Shown here: in pieces, positions 11,815-24,048 of the stretch
Position numbering within the stretch: the stretch's first letter is position 1
Layout of the letters: the number at the start of each line of letters is the position of its first letter
Source: Apoderus coryli
Lineage: Eukaryota; Arthropoda; Insecta; Coleoptera; Attelabidae
Length of the DNA stretch: 64,000 bases
Assembly: GCA_911728435.2 (NCBI GenBank)
Contig: OU452208.1
Span: 3,286,001-3,350,000, forward strand
Direction of reading: 5' to 3'
The notes under the pieces: model-generated
Seen by the model: the letters and a program-made list of their open reading frames with translations, nothing else
Told to the model about the DNA's origin: nothing
Database searches by the model: none
Program-made: the position numbers and the translations under genes

Positions 11815-12480
11815 TAGCTGTCCAATTAACATTTGCAAAAAAATTACTCTGACATGTGTGCCAGGACATGAAGGCATAGAGGGGAACGAAGCGGCGGACC
11901 AACTTGCTAAAGAGGGCGCAAACGCTCCGTTCTGCGGCCCGGAACCCATCTTTGGCCTTCCAAAAAGCCATATGAAGGAAGAACTTCGGAGATGGGAAAA
12001 GGAACAACTTAAGTCCTACTGGAGAAACACTCCACGCCTAAGACAATCAAAAAGATTTATCATACCTTCAGAGGCCAAGGCAGGGAAGCTTATCCAACTG
12101 GAAAGAAGCGACCTAAGGCGAATTACAGGCCTTTTTACGGGACACCACCCAGTGAAGTACCATCTCAAAAAGATGGGCCTAACCGAGGACGACACTTGTC
12201 GGTTTTGCGAAAACGCAACAGAGACAACAGAACACGTACTCTGCGAATGCATGGCACTTTTCTGCAAAAGGCTAAAACACCTTGGAGGGGTTACCCTAAC
12301 ACCCGACGAGGCAAGGAATTTAGTCCCCAGAGAAATCATCAACTTTATGAAAAGTGTGGGACGGCTGGGCAATTCATAGATTAGAGTCATTCACAAAAGA
12401 TCTTCTGCAGGTCGAAGTGAGGGGAGGCCAAACCGCCTAAACGACTCTAAACAAAAGTTTCAAAAGATAAGGAGCAAGTA
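11815..12480 (+). mobile_element. LINE 3' end with RNase H and zinc knuckle
   Basis: The frame continues to 12379 and encodes the end of an RNase H domain (VPGHEGIEGNEAADQLAKEGA, with the late catalytic-region Asp) followed by a cysteine-histidine motif (CRFC......HVLCEC) and the C-terminus. This architecture is typical of LINEs carrying ORF2-fused RNase H (I- or Jockey-like). The RT part is missing, so the copy is heavily 5'-truncated. A degraded relative of the same 3' region lies at 44826-45095. Confidence 0.75.
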
Positions 12481-12828
12481 TTATATATATTTGGAAAGGT
12501 AATTTAATTTATAAAACTAATATGCAAAAACATACCGGGTAGTCCATAAGAAAAATTACAAGTTTATGTCATAGTTTCAAAACGTCTTTTTAAAAAAAAA
12601 CTAGTTACACCACTGGATTCCTCTCAAAAAAGTGCCTTGCGAATGTTTTCATAGAAACAAAAAATAATCATAAATAAATAAGTTACAGGGGTATGTTAAA
12701 AATGCACAAAAGTCAAAACCACCCTGTATCTTTTAAACGGTTCAAGATATCGATGTGCGGTTTTCGACATTTGATTTGAAAATCGAGCTCGTGACATGTA
12801 GGTTAGTTTTCTTCTAACTAAAACATCC
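12481..12828. other. Short repeats, no gene
   Basis: Contains CATACCGGGTAGTCCATAAG near 12532 and CACCCTGTATC near 12721, motifs of the kind found at foldback ends elsewhere in the window. No coding signal is visible. Confidence 0.35.
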
Positions 12829-14577
12829 GGGGATCCTCAATTTTTCAATGATTTTAGAGTTCTGCGTCAGAATATAAAAACTGAGGTGAGTTCCTCTTAC
12901 AGGGTGTACTTGCGTGATGCTGAGCGTAGATTGAGTAGTGATCCTAACAAGTTTTGGTCTTTTGTCAATTCCAGAAGCAAATCTGGGCGATTGCCTGGTA
13001 GTATGACTTACAATGGTAATAATATTGATGATCTGCAGGAGCTTGTCAATAAATTTCCGGAATTTTTCAACACATCATACGTTGCATCTCACGCATTTGA
13101 TATTGATCAGGGATTGTTTGATGTTGTGAATGTGTCTCATTTACCGGATCGTGTGATTACTGAGACGGAGGTCTATGGAGCTTTGAGAAGGTTAAAAGCT
13201 AAATTTACATCGGGTCATGATGGTATACCAACTTTTGTAATTAGGGATTGTGCCACTGTGTTTGCTAAACCATTGTGTACAATATTCAATGTTTCTTTGC
13301 GATCGTCTAGTTTCCCCTCTGATTGGAAATCTTCTAGAGTAACGCCGGTTCATAAGAAGGGAGATAAACAGGATATATCAAATTATAGACCATTTTCCAT
13401 ACAGTCGTGTTTTTATAAAGTTTTTGAATTGGTGCTCCATGATATTATTATGAGCCATGTTAGGCGTCAGATTTCATCGGTACAACATGGCTTTTTTCCC
13501 GGTCGTTCTACGTCAACTAATTTATTGGTTTTAACACAGTTTTTAACTGAGCGACTTGATAACGGGGGTCAGGTAGATGTAATCTACACTGATTTTTCTA
13601 AAGCCTTTGATAGACTTGATCATGGTATTCTACTGCGTAAACTGTGTCGTTATGGTCTATCTTATAATTTACTGCTGCTTTTGAAGTCGTATCTGAAGGA
13701 TAGATTTCAGTATGTGGAAAGTCGAGGATTTCGTTCCGCAAATTTTAAAGTGTCATCTGGTGTTTCCCAGGGCTCTGTCCTTGGACCATTGTTGTTCCTG
13801 TGTTTTATCGATGATATTTCTGGTGGCTTGACAAATAGTTCGTTATTATATGCTGACGACTTCAAATTATATTCTGTCATTAATAGTACTGAAGATTGTT
13901 CTCATCTTCAGGACGATTTAAATGTTGTATATGAGTGGTGTGTCCGTAATAATCTTTATCTGATATTGATAAATGTTTTAGTGTTTCCTGTACACGGAAA
14001 ATAAACCCTGTCAAATTTTCATATTGTATAAATAATAGTCCATTAACAACTTGTGATGAGTTTAAAGATTTAGGTGTTTGGTTTGATGGTAAACTGAGAA
14101 CTAATCATAACAATAATATAGTTTCAGCATCCTACAGATCTCTGGGTTTTATTGTGCGCAATTCGAAAGAGTTTGTGACACGTCAAACTCTCATTGTTCT
14201 TTTCAACGCATTTGTCAGATCTAAACTGGAATATGCATCTGTAGTATGGAATCCTATGTATGCCATACATATAAATAATATTGAATGCATCCAGCGTCGT
14301 TTTGCCAAGTTGCTGTGGTTTCGGGTTGATGGGGTTTATCCATCCATTGGGTTTCCTCATGATACTCTGTTAAACCGTTTTAATCTAGTATCATTAAATA
14401 CTCGGAGAGAATATTCCGCTCTAGTATTGCTCTTTAAGATTATTAATGGACTTCTTATATTTCTTAGAATATAAATTTAGTGTTAGATATTAAGAATTTA
14501 CTGTAATTTTTCCTGCCCTTTAATTGGATTATTTATCTGTCTGGGCAGTGTACCTTAAATAAATAAATAAATAAACT
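12829..14577 (+). mobile_element. LINE with (AAAT)n tail, 5'-truncated
   Basis: Coding begins at about 12829, inside the linker before RT. After a frameshift near 13965 it continues to about 14474, where the C-terminal ~60 residues and part of the 3' UTR are deleted (compare the sister copy at 24603-25864). The tail is (AAAT)n at 14555-14576. Over the shared part, the plus and minus copies at 14 and 25 kb are nearly identical at protein level, indicating recent activity of the family. Confidence 0.85.
12886..14004 (+). pseudogene. LINE ORF2 reverse transcriptase, frameshifted
   Basis: A 372-residue frame. Motifs in order: NKFWSFVNSRS (linker), TSGHDGIPTFVIRD (GPDG box with P to H), ISNYRPFSI, QHGFFPGRSTSTN, YTDFSKAFDRLDHG (first catalytic Asp), SSGVSQGSVLGPLLFLCFIDDI (usual P replaced by S) and YADDFKLY. 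A one-base shift then ends the frame at 14004. The thumb and C-terminus continue in another frame from about 14000 to 14474 (RSKLEYASVVWNPMY, IQRRFAKLLW). The ORF is not functional as it stands. Confidence 0.85.
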
Positions 14578-15129
<552 letters not shown>

Positions 15130-15315
15130 GACGATGCTAAAACCAATATTTTGAAAACTATAAATTTTTGGAATAAACATTCTTTCATTTTTTATGCAAA
15201 AAAATATACAAATTGGGGGTTGCTATTTCAAAAATTTTGAATTTAAACTTTTTTTAATTTCATTTAATATTATTTTTTTTTCAAATACCCTGTATTAATA
15301 TTTATTAAAAAAATA
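15130..15315. repeat. Partial arm of the large foldback family
   Basis: Reads like the arm at about 20510-20710: ATATTTTGAAAACTA, GGGTTGCTATTT, AAAATTTTGAATTT, AAATACC.TGTATTAATATTTA, then ATATAC. It stops exactly where the next LINE tail begins at 15316, suggesting the LINE inserted into it or truncated it. Confidence 0.55.
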
Positions 15316-15527
15316 TACATAATAATAATAAAGGCCTTTATTTTAAGCTCGGCGAAGGTCAGCAAAGCGGTTTGCTTTACCGAGCATGCTAAATGTTCCA
15401 ACAATAAACTTACAATTTTTCTACAAATAATTAAACTAAAATACTGACATAAAATAACAAATTATAACATTAGTAAACTAAAAGTATGGAAAAAGATGTA
15501 GAAATACTAGATAAAAGATAATAATAA
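15316..15527 (-). mobile_element. LINE 3' UTR fragment, minus strand
   Basis: On the minus strand the sequence ends AATAAAGGCC(TTTATTATTATT), a LINE-like poly(A) signal and tail at 15316-15335. Just inside lies a stem-loop (CTCGG...CCGAG, about 15346-15384). No coding is retained. It differs from the neighbouring LINE 3' end at 15529 and is probably a separate family. Confidence 0.5.
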
Positions 15528-15887
15528 TAATAAAATAATAATAATAGCATTTATTGTCCAACAGCGAAGCCAATTACAGGACAAAATAATAATAATTCTA
15601 AAACGGTGAACCCACAAAAAAAAATAAACTTAAAATAAAATAAAAAGAAAACTAGCTCTTAATGGTAATACTAATCAGTAACATGAGACATGGCACAATC
15701 CATAATTTCTTTAACACTACACGAAAAAATATCACAATATTTACACATAAGATTGTAGTTTCTGGTACAAATAGAAATAGGAGATTTCAACATAAGATTC
15801 GTCCTAGCATAACCACAATAAAATGTTGTACTGGAACGTTGAAATTAATTCTTGAAAGCAAGTGGGAACAATCTATATTGGAGTGAA

Positions 15888-16970
15888 CTAAACTGTAAAG
15901 AAATCGCAAAGAATTAATTTTCCTTCTAAGTTCAATAAAATAGAACTGTACAATTTAAGATCATCCGCAAACATCAGCCGATCACAATTCATTCCATTTT
16001 CCAGGTCATTGATAAATAACATAAAAAAGAGGGGTCCAAGGTTCGATCCCTGATGCACTCCTGAAGAAGCTGTATATGTATGACACTGGTAGCCATTGTG
16101 AGAAACATACTGAGGTCTATTTTTCAAGTATGACTGAAGAAACAATTTTAGGTTTAAAACAAAACCAAACTGGTCAAATTTTCGCATTAAAATGCCGTGA
16201 TCCATTCTGTCAAATGCCTTAGTGAAATCTGTATATATTACATCAATTTGGCCTCCACGGTCTAATACCTCAGAAACAGTTTCAGAAAGAACCGCTAGAT
16301 TAGACACAGTAGATCTATGGGAAAAGAAACCATGTTGTACAGTGGAAATCTGATTTCTAACAAAACTATAAATACGATCATATAGTACAGACTCAAAAAT
16401 TTTTGCAAAATTCGACAGAATGGAAATCGGGCGATAGTTATCAATCACAGATCTGTCACCCGACTTCAGAATAGGAACAACCTTAGACCTCTTCCACTCC
16501 TGCGGAAATACCTTATTTTCAAGGGCCAAGTTAAATATTAAGCACAGCGGCCCAACCAGAACCGGCATACAGTCTTTTACAAAGAAAGATGGAAGACCAT
16601 CCGGACCTGATGTCATCCTGTTACTGAGCCTTCTGCATGCTTTTAATATTTCATCTTCAGTAACTGATTCAATCGAAAACGAATCAACACAAGGACAATC
16701 ATGACCAGAATCCGCGTTCGAGGAGTTAATAAATACACCCTGGAAAAAGGTTCCGAATGCATCGACAACGCTTTGCGGATCACTATATTCATCGTCCCGA
16801 AAAGTCATAACACCCGGCAATCGTGTAGACTTATGTTTACAGTGAAAATACCTCCAAAACTCTTTGGGATTATGTTTTATACTGTTTTCCACATTACTAA
16901 TATATGACGTATACGCAGTTTTTATATCTAATTTTAATCTAGATCTAAGAGTTGCAAATTGTTGGTACAA
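15888..16970 (-). pseudogene. LINE ORF2 reverse transcriptase, C-terminally deleted
   Basis: A 360-residue frame. Order: NPKEFWRYFHCKHKSTRLPG (linker), TSGPDGLPSFFVKDC, IDNYRPISILSNFAKIFE, VQHGFFSHRSTVSNL, YTDFTKAFDRMDHG (first catalytic Asp), SSGVHQGSNLGPLFFMLFINDL (usual P replaced by H) and MFADDLKLYS. Directly after this the sequence jumps to unrelated residues and stops. The thumb is deleted, and only the far C-terminus (RTNLMLKSPI, MCKYC) can be found downstream in another frame. Confidence 0.85.
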
Positions 16971-17429
16971 AACTTCACTATGAGTCTTCTTGAACTTATT
17001 AAATATTTTTTCTTTTTACTTGATATTTGCAATTATATTCGATGTGTACCAGGAAGGAAAACTACGCCTGAATACCATACACTTAGGAACATTACACTCA
17101 TTAATCGCATTCAAGATGCTATAGAACCTAGAAACACATGTATCAACATTAGGAATATGTCGTAACTCCGACCAGTCCGCATCCAACACCGCGTTATACA
17201 AAGCATGAAAATTTGCTTTTTTAAAATTATATGATGATTATTTGCATTACTAGTAAAACGTTTTTGTCGCTTACCTGAGAGCAATGAAACGCTAACAATC
17301 AAACATGGATGAAAATAATCCTCTTCAACTAAAGGACAATTATTACGAATAACATGAGATACAACATTAGAAATAACTAGGTCAAGAAGGCGATCATCAA
17401 TATTGCAAATAGCATTGTACTGAGACATT

Positions 17430-17915
17430 TCAAAAAAATCGATAAAATTTCTTAAAATCCCCTAAAAATAATTTTTTTTCATTATGAAATACTTCAAATT
17501 GAACAAGCGACTCAAGAAACAATTCCAAGACATCGAAATGCACTTTTGGAGATATATAAACAACTAAAATACAAAAAGATATATGCGATATAAAACACTT
17601 ACATGCTAAAAAGTCAATATATGGAAATTCAGTAGCTAAAATATTTGTGTTTATGAGTTTAGTCTTTATTTCGTTACGAATTGCCAATAAAACACCCCCA
17701 CCAGTGGTTAAACCAGTAGTGACAAAGTTTCGGTCTTTTCGGAATACCTGGTAATTACTTGGAAAAATCTCACCATCACTAACGTCGGAATGAAGCCAAG
17801 TTTCTGTGAGTGCCACGATATCGAAATGCAGATCACTGACGGATGAAACAAATATCTCAATTTTAGTATTAAGACCTCTAACATTCTGATAAACACACTG
17901 CAAGTTTTGAGTCAT
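17430..17915 (-). pseudogene. LINE endonuclease domain (AP-endonuclease type)
   Basis: The N-terminal domain of ORF2, which nicks the target DNA to prime reverse transcription. The start reads QNVRGLNTK (conserved N-x-RGL), then DIVALTETWLHSDV with the catalytic Glu in TETWL, then GGGVLLAIRNEI. The conserved LGDFN box appears as LGDFKKF, followed by a stop, so the frame breaks at that point. Linker coding continues in other frames at 17428-17016 (RRSFPSWYT is a typical linker segment). Confidence 0.75.
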
Positions 17916-17962
17916 ATAGATTGTTTGATCACTTATAGTTGAAATATCCGCGTTGGACGTGC

Positions 17963-18187
17963 TTAGTTTAAATGTTGCGCAACTGGGACTATTTTGGGCA
18001 CACCCTGTACATACTTGATCTTGATGTTCGTTTCTCCTGATCTTTTTCGTTCAAAAAGCTGTTCTTTGACAGCTTTATAGATTGCCTGTTGCTTGGGTGT
18101 TTTATCTGAGCTTAAAGCAAAATGTTTAAAGCGTTCATCAGATTTCAGTCTCTGTGCAAGATACAAACAAAAAGACAAACCTAACAT
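17963..18187 (-). pseudogene. LINE ORF1 C-terminal fragment
   Basis: A 74-residue frame just upstream (minus strand) of the endonuclease. SSDKTPKQQAIYKAVKEQLFERKRSGE followed by IKIKYVQGVPKIV resembles the C-terminus of ORF1 proteins of insect LINEs (TPKQ...LEERK..GE.DL.IRYV.G.P). Its position fits an ORF1-ORF2 junction. The ORF1 N-terminus is missing. Confidence 0.6.
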
Positions 18188-18267
18188 GCAATCAATTGCG
18201 ATGAAGGAAATGTTCTTTTAATCGTCTTCTGAATGAAAATAATGATCGATTTCTTATCTCCAAAGGT

Positions 18268-18322
18268 ATATCATATAAGCGCCTAAAGTAGGATATCCCA
18301 ACAAATTAAATTATTAAGTATA
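18268..18322. repeat. Short fragment of the large foldback arm
   Basis: GCGCCTAAAGTAGG, then ATATCC.AACAAATTAAATTATTAA, matches the arm sequence at about 19575-19635 in inverted orientation, with a short internal gap. Confidence 0.45.
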
Positions 18323-18683
18323 GAATAAAATACGTCTACTCCACAATATTTAATGTATAAATATTTAAATTGTGCCATGTCAATCAACAAAGCACGTCAC
18401 CATACATGTTTCGACATATAAATGGCATCATCAGTGGTATGAATGTATTGAATAAGAAATCTTAATCTAAGATATTTGATTTACTGAAATTAAATACAAA
18501 AGATTAAAATGTATGAAAACACGAAAACTGTCGCTGAAGCACTTACCATTTTGCGTAAAATTGTTTTCTGTTTGATAAAATAAAATGTGGATTCTCACTT
18601 GATTCTTGAAAAATTAAAATTATAATATCATTATTAACTTAGTTAAACGAAATAGGAAACTTACTTTTTCTTTTTGTATATAC

Positions 18684-19241
18684 AGGGTGATTCATTATGG
18701 TTGCAACAAACGAACACTGGAGATTGCTGAAAGTGATTTAAGCATTTTTTGCCATTGAACCCATGTCCGCTTCGTTATCGAGATACAGGGTGTCCAAATT
18801 TAGTAGTCAAATTAACTTTCTTGTTAATTTCTCAAAAACTAGCTAACCGATTTCGACAAAATTTTACATGCATCTGGGGACCGATAACCTAAAATAATCT
18901 GCATTATTTTGGCTTTCATTCACTGTTCATTGGCGTAGATGTAATGCATTTGGGTAAATTTTACACATAAATTAATTAAAGACAGCTTTGACAAGCTTCA
19001 TTATTTTAAATTATTACTTTTTTAAAAAGAGCAACTTATAAGCTACAAAAAAGTTAATTACGTCGATGTTGTGATTTCTACCATTTTTATGGAAACCGAT
19101 AAGTTGCAAGTTAAACTAAATTTGGACACTCTGTATCTCGATAACGAAGCATTTGTGGACATGGGTTCAATGGCAAAAAATGCTTGAATTATTTTCAGGA
19201 ATCTCCTTGTTTGTTGCAACCATAATGAATCACCCTGTATA
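18684..19241. mobile_element. Foldback element, ~0.56 kb, ACAGGGTGATTCATTATGG ends
   Basis: The left end ACAGGGTGATTCATTATGG and the right end (its complement, about 19221-19240) flank arms of roughly 120 bp. Both arms carry GCCATTGAACCCATGTCC or its complement and ATCGATAACGAAGC-type sequence. A second internal ACAGGGTGTCC occurs near 18784, mirrored near 19130. There is no coding. It abuts the larger foldback that starts at about 19247. Confidence 0.75.
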
Positions 19242-19246
19242 GCGGG

Positions 19247-21095
19247 TGTCCCACCGGGAAGGGATTCGATCGATTATAGAGAAAGTACACTGTGGAACAA
19301 TCTGAAAATCAGGTGTATTCCGTAGGTCGACCGGTCCAATTCGGCTAAAATATTTTCAAGAATCTAGAACTTCCGGTTATACCGGAAATGGGTATAAACT
19401 TCCTTATTTCAAATACGACCCTATATAGATTATATTTTTTGGATTCTCCTTGTAATTCTAAACATATTTCATGCATAATATGTTATACCTATCGCCAGCC
19501 GTTTTCGAAATATTTGAAATTTTATGTCAAAAATGACGTGTTTAGCATAAAGAATAACAATTTTCTATTATATGGAAGCTTTAATAATTTAATTTGTTAG
19601 AATATCCTAGGAGATATAGACCTACTTTAGGCGCCTACGTATATTATTTTAATAAATATTAATACAGGGTATTTGAAAAAAAGGGTAAAAAATCAAATTG
19701 AAAAAAGTGTCAAAATTCAAAATTTTTAAATGGCAACCCCCAATTTTATATATTTTTTATTTTTTGCATCAAAAATAAAGGCAAGTTTATGAGAGGATGT
19801 CTATCCCAAAGACTGATAGTTTTCAAAATATTGACAATTTTACATTTTTCTATTACCTATAATAGTGATATGAATTTGAAATTTAATTGATTTAGGTGGC
19901 CATGATGGCTTTAGATAACAAATAAATATGACACTTGTCAAAAATAATCAACACTTATGACAAATTGTAGATATTAATTAGTAATAATAATCATGGCGTG
20001 CTTATAAATTATACTAACGACTACTATCTAAATTTGGTTATTATTTATGGAGAATGTGACAGAACTTTGCTACCAAATACCCAGAAAAACACAAACCATC
20101 ACCAAAAGTTGTTGGACTAATAATACATAATTTCGAAAGTTTCGAGTCTGTGAAGAATTTCATTATCTAATAACGTGAACGTATGATACAAACTTATCTA
20201 AGGTCAACTCATAAAAAAAATTACTTTATTTGTTCAAAATTTTAACCTTGAACTTCTAAACACTTTTCACATCATATTTATTTGCTTTCTGAAGCAGTCA
20301 TGGCCACCTAAAATCAATTAAATTTCAAATTCATTCAAGTACAATTTATACGCCCGCCATGATTATTACTACTAATTAATGTCTTCAATTTGTCATAATT
20401 GTTTATTATTTTTGACAAGTGTCATATTTATATGTTTTCTAAAGCCATCATGGCCAGCTAAAATTAATTAAATTTCAAATTCATATCACTATTGTAATAG
20501 AAAAATGTAAGTAAAATTGTCAATATTTTGAAAACTATCAGTTTTTGGGATAGACATCCTTTCCTAAACTTGCCCTTATTTTTGATGTAGAAAAATGAAA
20601 AAAATATAAAATGGGTGGTTGCTATTTAAAAATTTTTGAATTTTGACACTTTTTTCAATTAAATTTTTTACCCTTTTTTCAAATACCTTGTATTAATATT
20701 TACTAAAAAAATATACGTAGGAGCCTAGGTCTATATCTCCTAGGATATTCTAACAGATTATTAAAGCTTCCATATAAGAAAAAATTGTTATTATTCTTTA
20801 CTCTGAAAACGTCATTTTTGACAAATAATTTCAAATATTTCGGAAACGGCTGGCGATAGGTATAACATAATATGCATGAAATATGTTTAGAATTACAAGG
20901 AGAATCCAAAAAATGTATAATTTATATAGGGTCGTATTTAAAATAAGGAAGTTGACACCCATTTCCGGTATAACCGGAAGTACTAGATTCTTGAGAACAT
21001 TTCAGCCGAACTGGTCCCGTCGACCTACGGACTACACCTGATTTTCAGATTGTTCCACAGTGTAGTTTCTCCATAATCGATCGAATCCCTTAATA
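19247..21095. mobile_element. Large foldback element, ~1.85 kb, ~0.85-kb arms
   Basis: The left end (GGGTGTCCCACCGGGAAGGG, then ATTCGATCGATTAT) is mirrored at the right (ATAATCGATCGAATCCCTT, about 21074-21092), although the last ~15 bp of the right end are missing. The arms carry matching blocks throughout, including CTTCCGGTTATACCGGAA on both sides and CATCATGGCC motifs near the centre. There is no transposase. A second copy lies in RpL12 intron 3 (35744-36890), and fragments at 15130, 18268 and 21840. Confidence 0.8.
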
Positions 21096-22628
21096 ATTAG
21101 GAGTATCAATAGAAGTATTGGAGCTTTTATTTATTTTTTATATATGGCTGCTAGATGGAGTTATACAACAATGTTTCTGATTTTATCAATTTTCTCAGAA
21201 AAATCAAAAGGAATTATACTATTAATATTCACTAGATGGAAAAAGCATGTAAAAATAAAGAAAACAGTGAAAACCGGAAGTCTTTATCTTTTTCCTCTCC
21301 ATGTAAATTATTTTTTTCTACTCCTGTTTTGTTAAGCCGTCTATTGCAAAACTGTTAACGTGACATGTAAATTCAATCTTGCATAAGTGTTACGTAATGA
21401 TCACCAAAGTGTTACGTAATGAATATTACATAACACTTTGGGGATTTTTATTTTTTATTATGGAATTATGTCAAACACAAATGTCAAATATATAAATGTC
21501 ATAATTACCTTTTCTTCTGTGTGAAATATTTTTGCTTAAATTTTAATTCTGAAATGGATTTTGATTCTGCAAAGTCGTAGAAAAAGTACAGTACATAACT
21601 CGAGCTGTAAATAATTTTCCATGCTCGAGACTATTGCCTCACTCGCCGCTTCGCGGCTCGTGGGCGAACTAGTCTCTCGCATGATGTAAAATATCATTTA
21701 CAGCACATGTTATGTAATATACTATTATAAAATTAATAGTGGGCTGTGGTGATAAAAAAAAAACACTCATGTTGTTATGGCAACGAAGTTAATGTGACTG
21801 TCAAATATAATTAATATATTTGTCAAATTAGTCTGTGGGTTTATTTCTATATTCTGTTTTTGGTAAATATTAATACAGGATGTGCAAAATATCATCAAAC
21901 ATGAAAATGCGAAAACTGTCAGAAGTTAATATTTTTAAATAGACACCCCAATATTTTAGAGTTTTATATTATTAAGCAATAAAAATAAGGGTAAATTTGC
22001 ATAAGGTTGTATGTCTCTAAAATGTTTAGTTTTTAAAATATTGCCTTATGACGCTGTCAAGTAATATCAAGAACATATTGATACAGTTGCCAATTGCTTT
22101 CCTCGAAAACGGATACCATCACGATTGATATTGAGATATATTGTTGTTAAAACCGTTCCGTTATTGTTACAAAAAAAAAATCCTAATTATCACTCCTATC
22201 GAACTTGCGAACAAATTTGACAGTTGCTTACTTGACTTATTTAATTCATATAATATACATAAAAGCAAAATATATCTAAAAATATTACTTACAACTAGAT
22301 ATAAAATATTAAATACAATATTCGTAAAGAGAATTGTATAGTCTTACAAGTTAATGTAAAATATATTCGAAAGTAAAAAAATAATTGTTACAACAAATTT
22401 ACGAATAGCCCTGTATAGAACCAAGTCAGATCAGCTTCTTCTATATAAAAAAGTGTTATGAAAAACTTTTTTCGGAAACGAATTATCTAGAAAAACAAAA
22501 AAGTTATAGACCAAAAACGAAATCGAATCAAAATCGAGAAACGCCCCCTAGCGACGAAACGGTTTAAAATAGCCAAAATCTGTTTTCACCACTGAGTTTT
22601 TCATTTCATATCTTCGGAACAAACTACA
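21096..22628. other. Intergenic repeats, no gene
   Basis: Holds a palindromic block at about 21594-21720, a diverged foldback-arm relative at about 21860-22050 (ATTAATACAGGATGTG, ATATTGCC) and ACGCCCCCTAGCGACGAAAC near 22541. No coding domain was recognised. Confidence 0.45.
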
Positions 22629-22943
22629 GTATGTAGTTTACAATGGCTACAATGCCAAAAAATATAAAGCATCCTCTGGTGTACCTCAGGGTTCAAACTT
22701 GAGTCCCCTGCTTTTCTTGATCTTCATTATCGATCTTAACGAGTGTCTGCAAGTTAAGAGGTTGTTTTTCGCTGACAATGTCAAGCTGTTCGCCACTAGT
22801 GTAAATGCATGTCTTATTCGAGAAGGAAAACTGTTTTTAATTTTCAGTATCGGCTTGGACAGACTGTTCTTGCGAGACGTGCAACTTCTACCGATTTGGG
22901 TGTTACGTTTGACTCGAGATTGTCTTTCGTTCCTCATATTAAC

Positions 22944-24048
22944 TTAACCCTTTGACGCCTACTGGTTTCACTGCGAAACCACTAAAATACGAATTTTTAT
23001 TTAAAGCGCTGACGGTTTCAGAGTGATACCACCGTTAATCACGTGCTCTAGGGAGTCGATCCTATTGGTGCTGAGCATTTGACGCGTGTTAATATAGGAT
23101 ATTCTTCACTTTGTTCACGATTCACAGGTGGTGTACACCGCGTGCTGTTGTGTGCAACTATTTATTGTTCTTCAGGTCCGGATAATGTCTAATTATTACG
23201 TAAATGGTCAGTTGAAGGTTTTGTGAGGCTCATTACAAATATTTATTAGCATTTCACGTGGTATTTTGTTCAAAAATGTAGCTGGTTCATCTCGAAACCA
23301 GTAGGCAGATAACGCAATATTTTTTTTCAGAAAAGTAAAATATGCAAAATTCTTTTGACATGCTGAAGAGACTGGAATCTAATGAACTTTTCAGGCTTAT
23401 TGATGATATACCATCCGATATAAGCGACCTTAGTGAAAACGAGGAAGATGAGCAAGTTGAAACACCAGATAACGCTCATAAAATAATTTATTTGATATTA
23501 TGAACTTACCTATTGATGTTGAAGATGATATCGAAATGTTCGACGAAAACGATGGATGGGAGAGTGAGGATAATATTCCATTTTCAGCTATCAAAGAGAG
23601 GCAAATGTCTCAAAATACTATTTGGACAAAACCCTCTGAATATAGTATAAAAAATTTAAAAACATTCAACGAAGATACCCGACCAAATATTGATGAATCT
23701 TTGAAACCCCCGAGAGACATTTTTTGGTTTATGTCTAAATGAAAAGAAAAACTGTTTGTTGGAATATCACAAAAGCTATATCCGGACGCGCAGTTTAGAA
23801 ATTCAAGCAGGAAACCTACAAATCTTAGTATAAGCTTTCTTTAATATATTTTATTTTGTGTTTTGTAATATTTTGTGCAATGACTAATGGCCTACTGGTT
23901 TCACTGTAAAACTCCCTTCTAATATGTATTTTCGAAAACTGATTTTTTTTAGTTACTTTACTGTACAATATTTTCATCTTGTTTACACATTTCGTTTAAC
24001 AAAAATTGCTTAAAAACGTTTAAAAAAACTCCGGCGTCAAAGGGTTAA
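22944..24048 (+). mobile_element. piggyBac element with TTAA target sites
   Basis: The element proper spans 22948-24044 and is flanked by TTAA at 22944-22947 and 24045-24048, the hallmark target of piggyBac. The ends are perfect inverted repeats: CCCTTTGACGCC on the left and GGCGTCAAAGGG on the right. Subterminal copies of CTACTGGTTTCACTG occur at about 22958 and 23890, with an inverted related copy near 23293. It keeps only the N-terminal part of a transposase (23342-23742) and lacks the catalytic core, so it is nonautonomous. Confidence 0.92.
23342..23742 (+). pseudogene. piggyBac transposase N-terminal remnant
   Basis: Two overlapping frames: 23342-23503 (RLIDDIPSDISDLSENEEDE, the acidic N-terminus usual for piggyBac transposases) and 23500-23742 (GWESEDNIPFSAIKERQ, then IFWFMSK, the segment leading into the core). 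They overlap by an ATGA, consistent with a frameshift. The DDD catalytic region is deleted: only a short related tail is readable before the right end. It cannot encode an active enzyme. Confidence 0.75.

Larger units (their letters stand above)
15529..18190 (-). mobile_element. Near full-length LINE, minus strand (ORF1 part, EN, RT)
   Basis: Reading on the minus strand from 18187: ORF1 C-terminus (18187-17963), AP-type endonuclease (17915-17430), linker (17201-17016), RT (16970-15888) and a remnant ORF2 C-terminus (about 15850-15665). The 3' end carries the family stem-loop TTGTCC...GGACAA near 15553-15581 and an AAT-rich tail. Several frameshifts and a deletion just after the YADD-type box make it inactive. 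It is the only copy here that shows domain order from ORF1 to the tail. Confidence 0.85.

Noticed and set aside
12016..12390. 124-codon minus-strand frame
   Set aside because: Antisense shadow of the RNase H/zinc-knuckle LINE frame.
16035..16060. GGTTCGATCC resembling a tRNA T-arm
   Set aside because: It lies inside the antisense of a LINE RT box and is explained by that coding.
19388..20909. Matching frames in both arms of the large foldback
   Set aside because: A by-product of symmetry.
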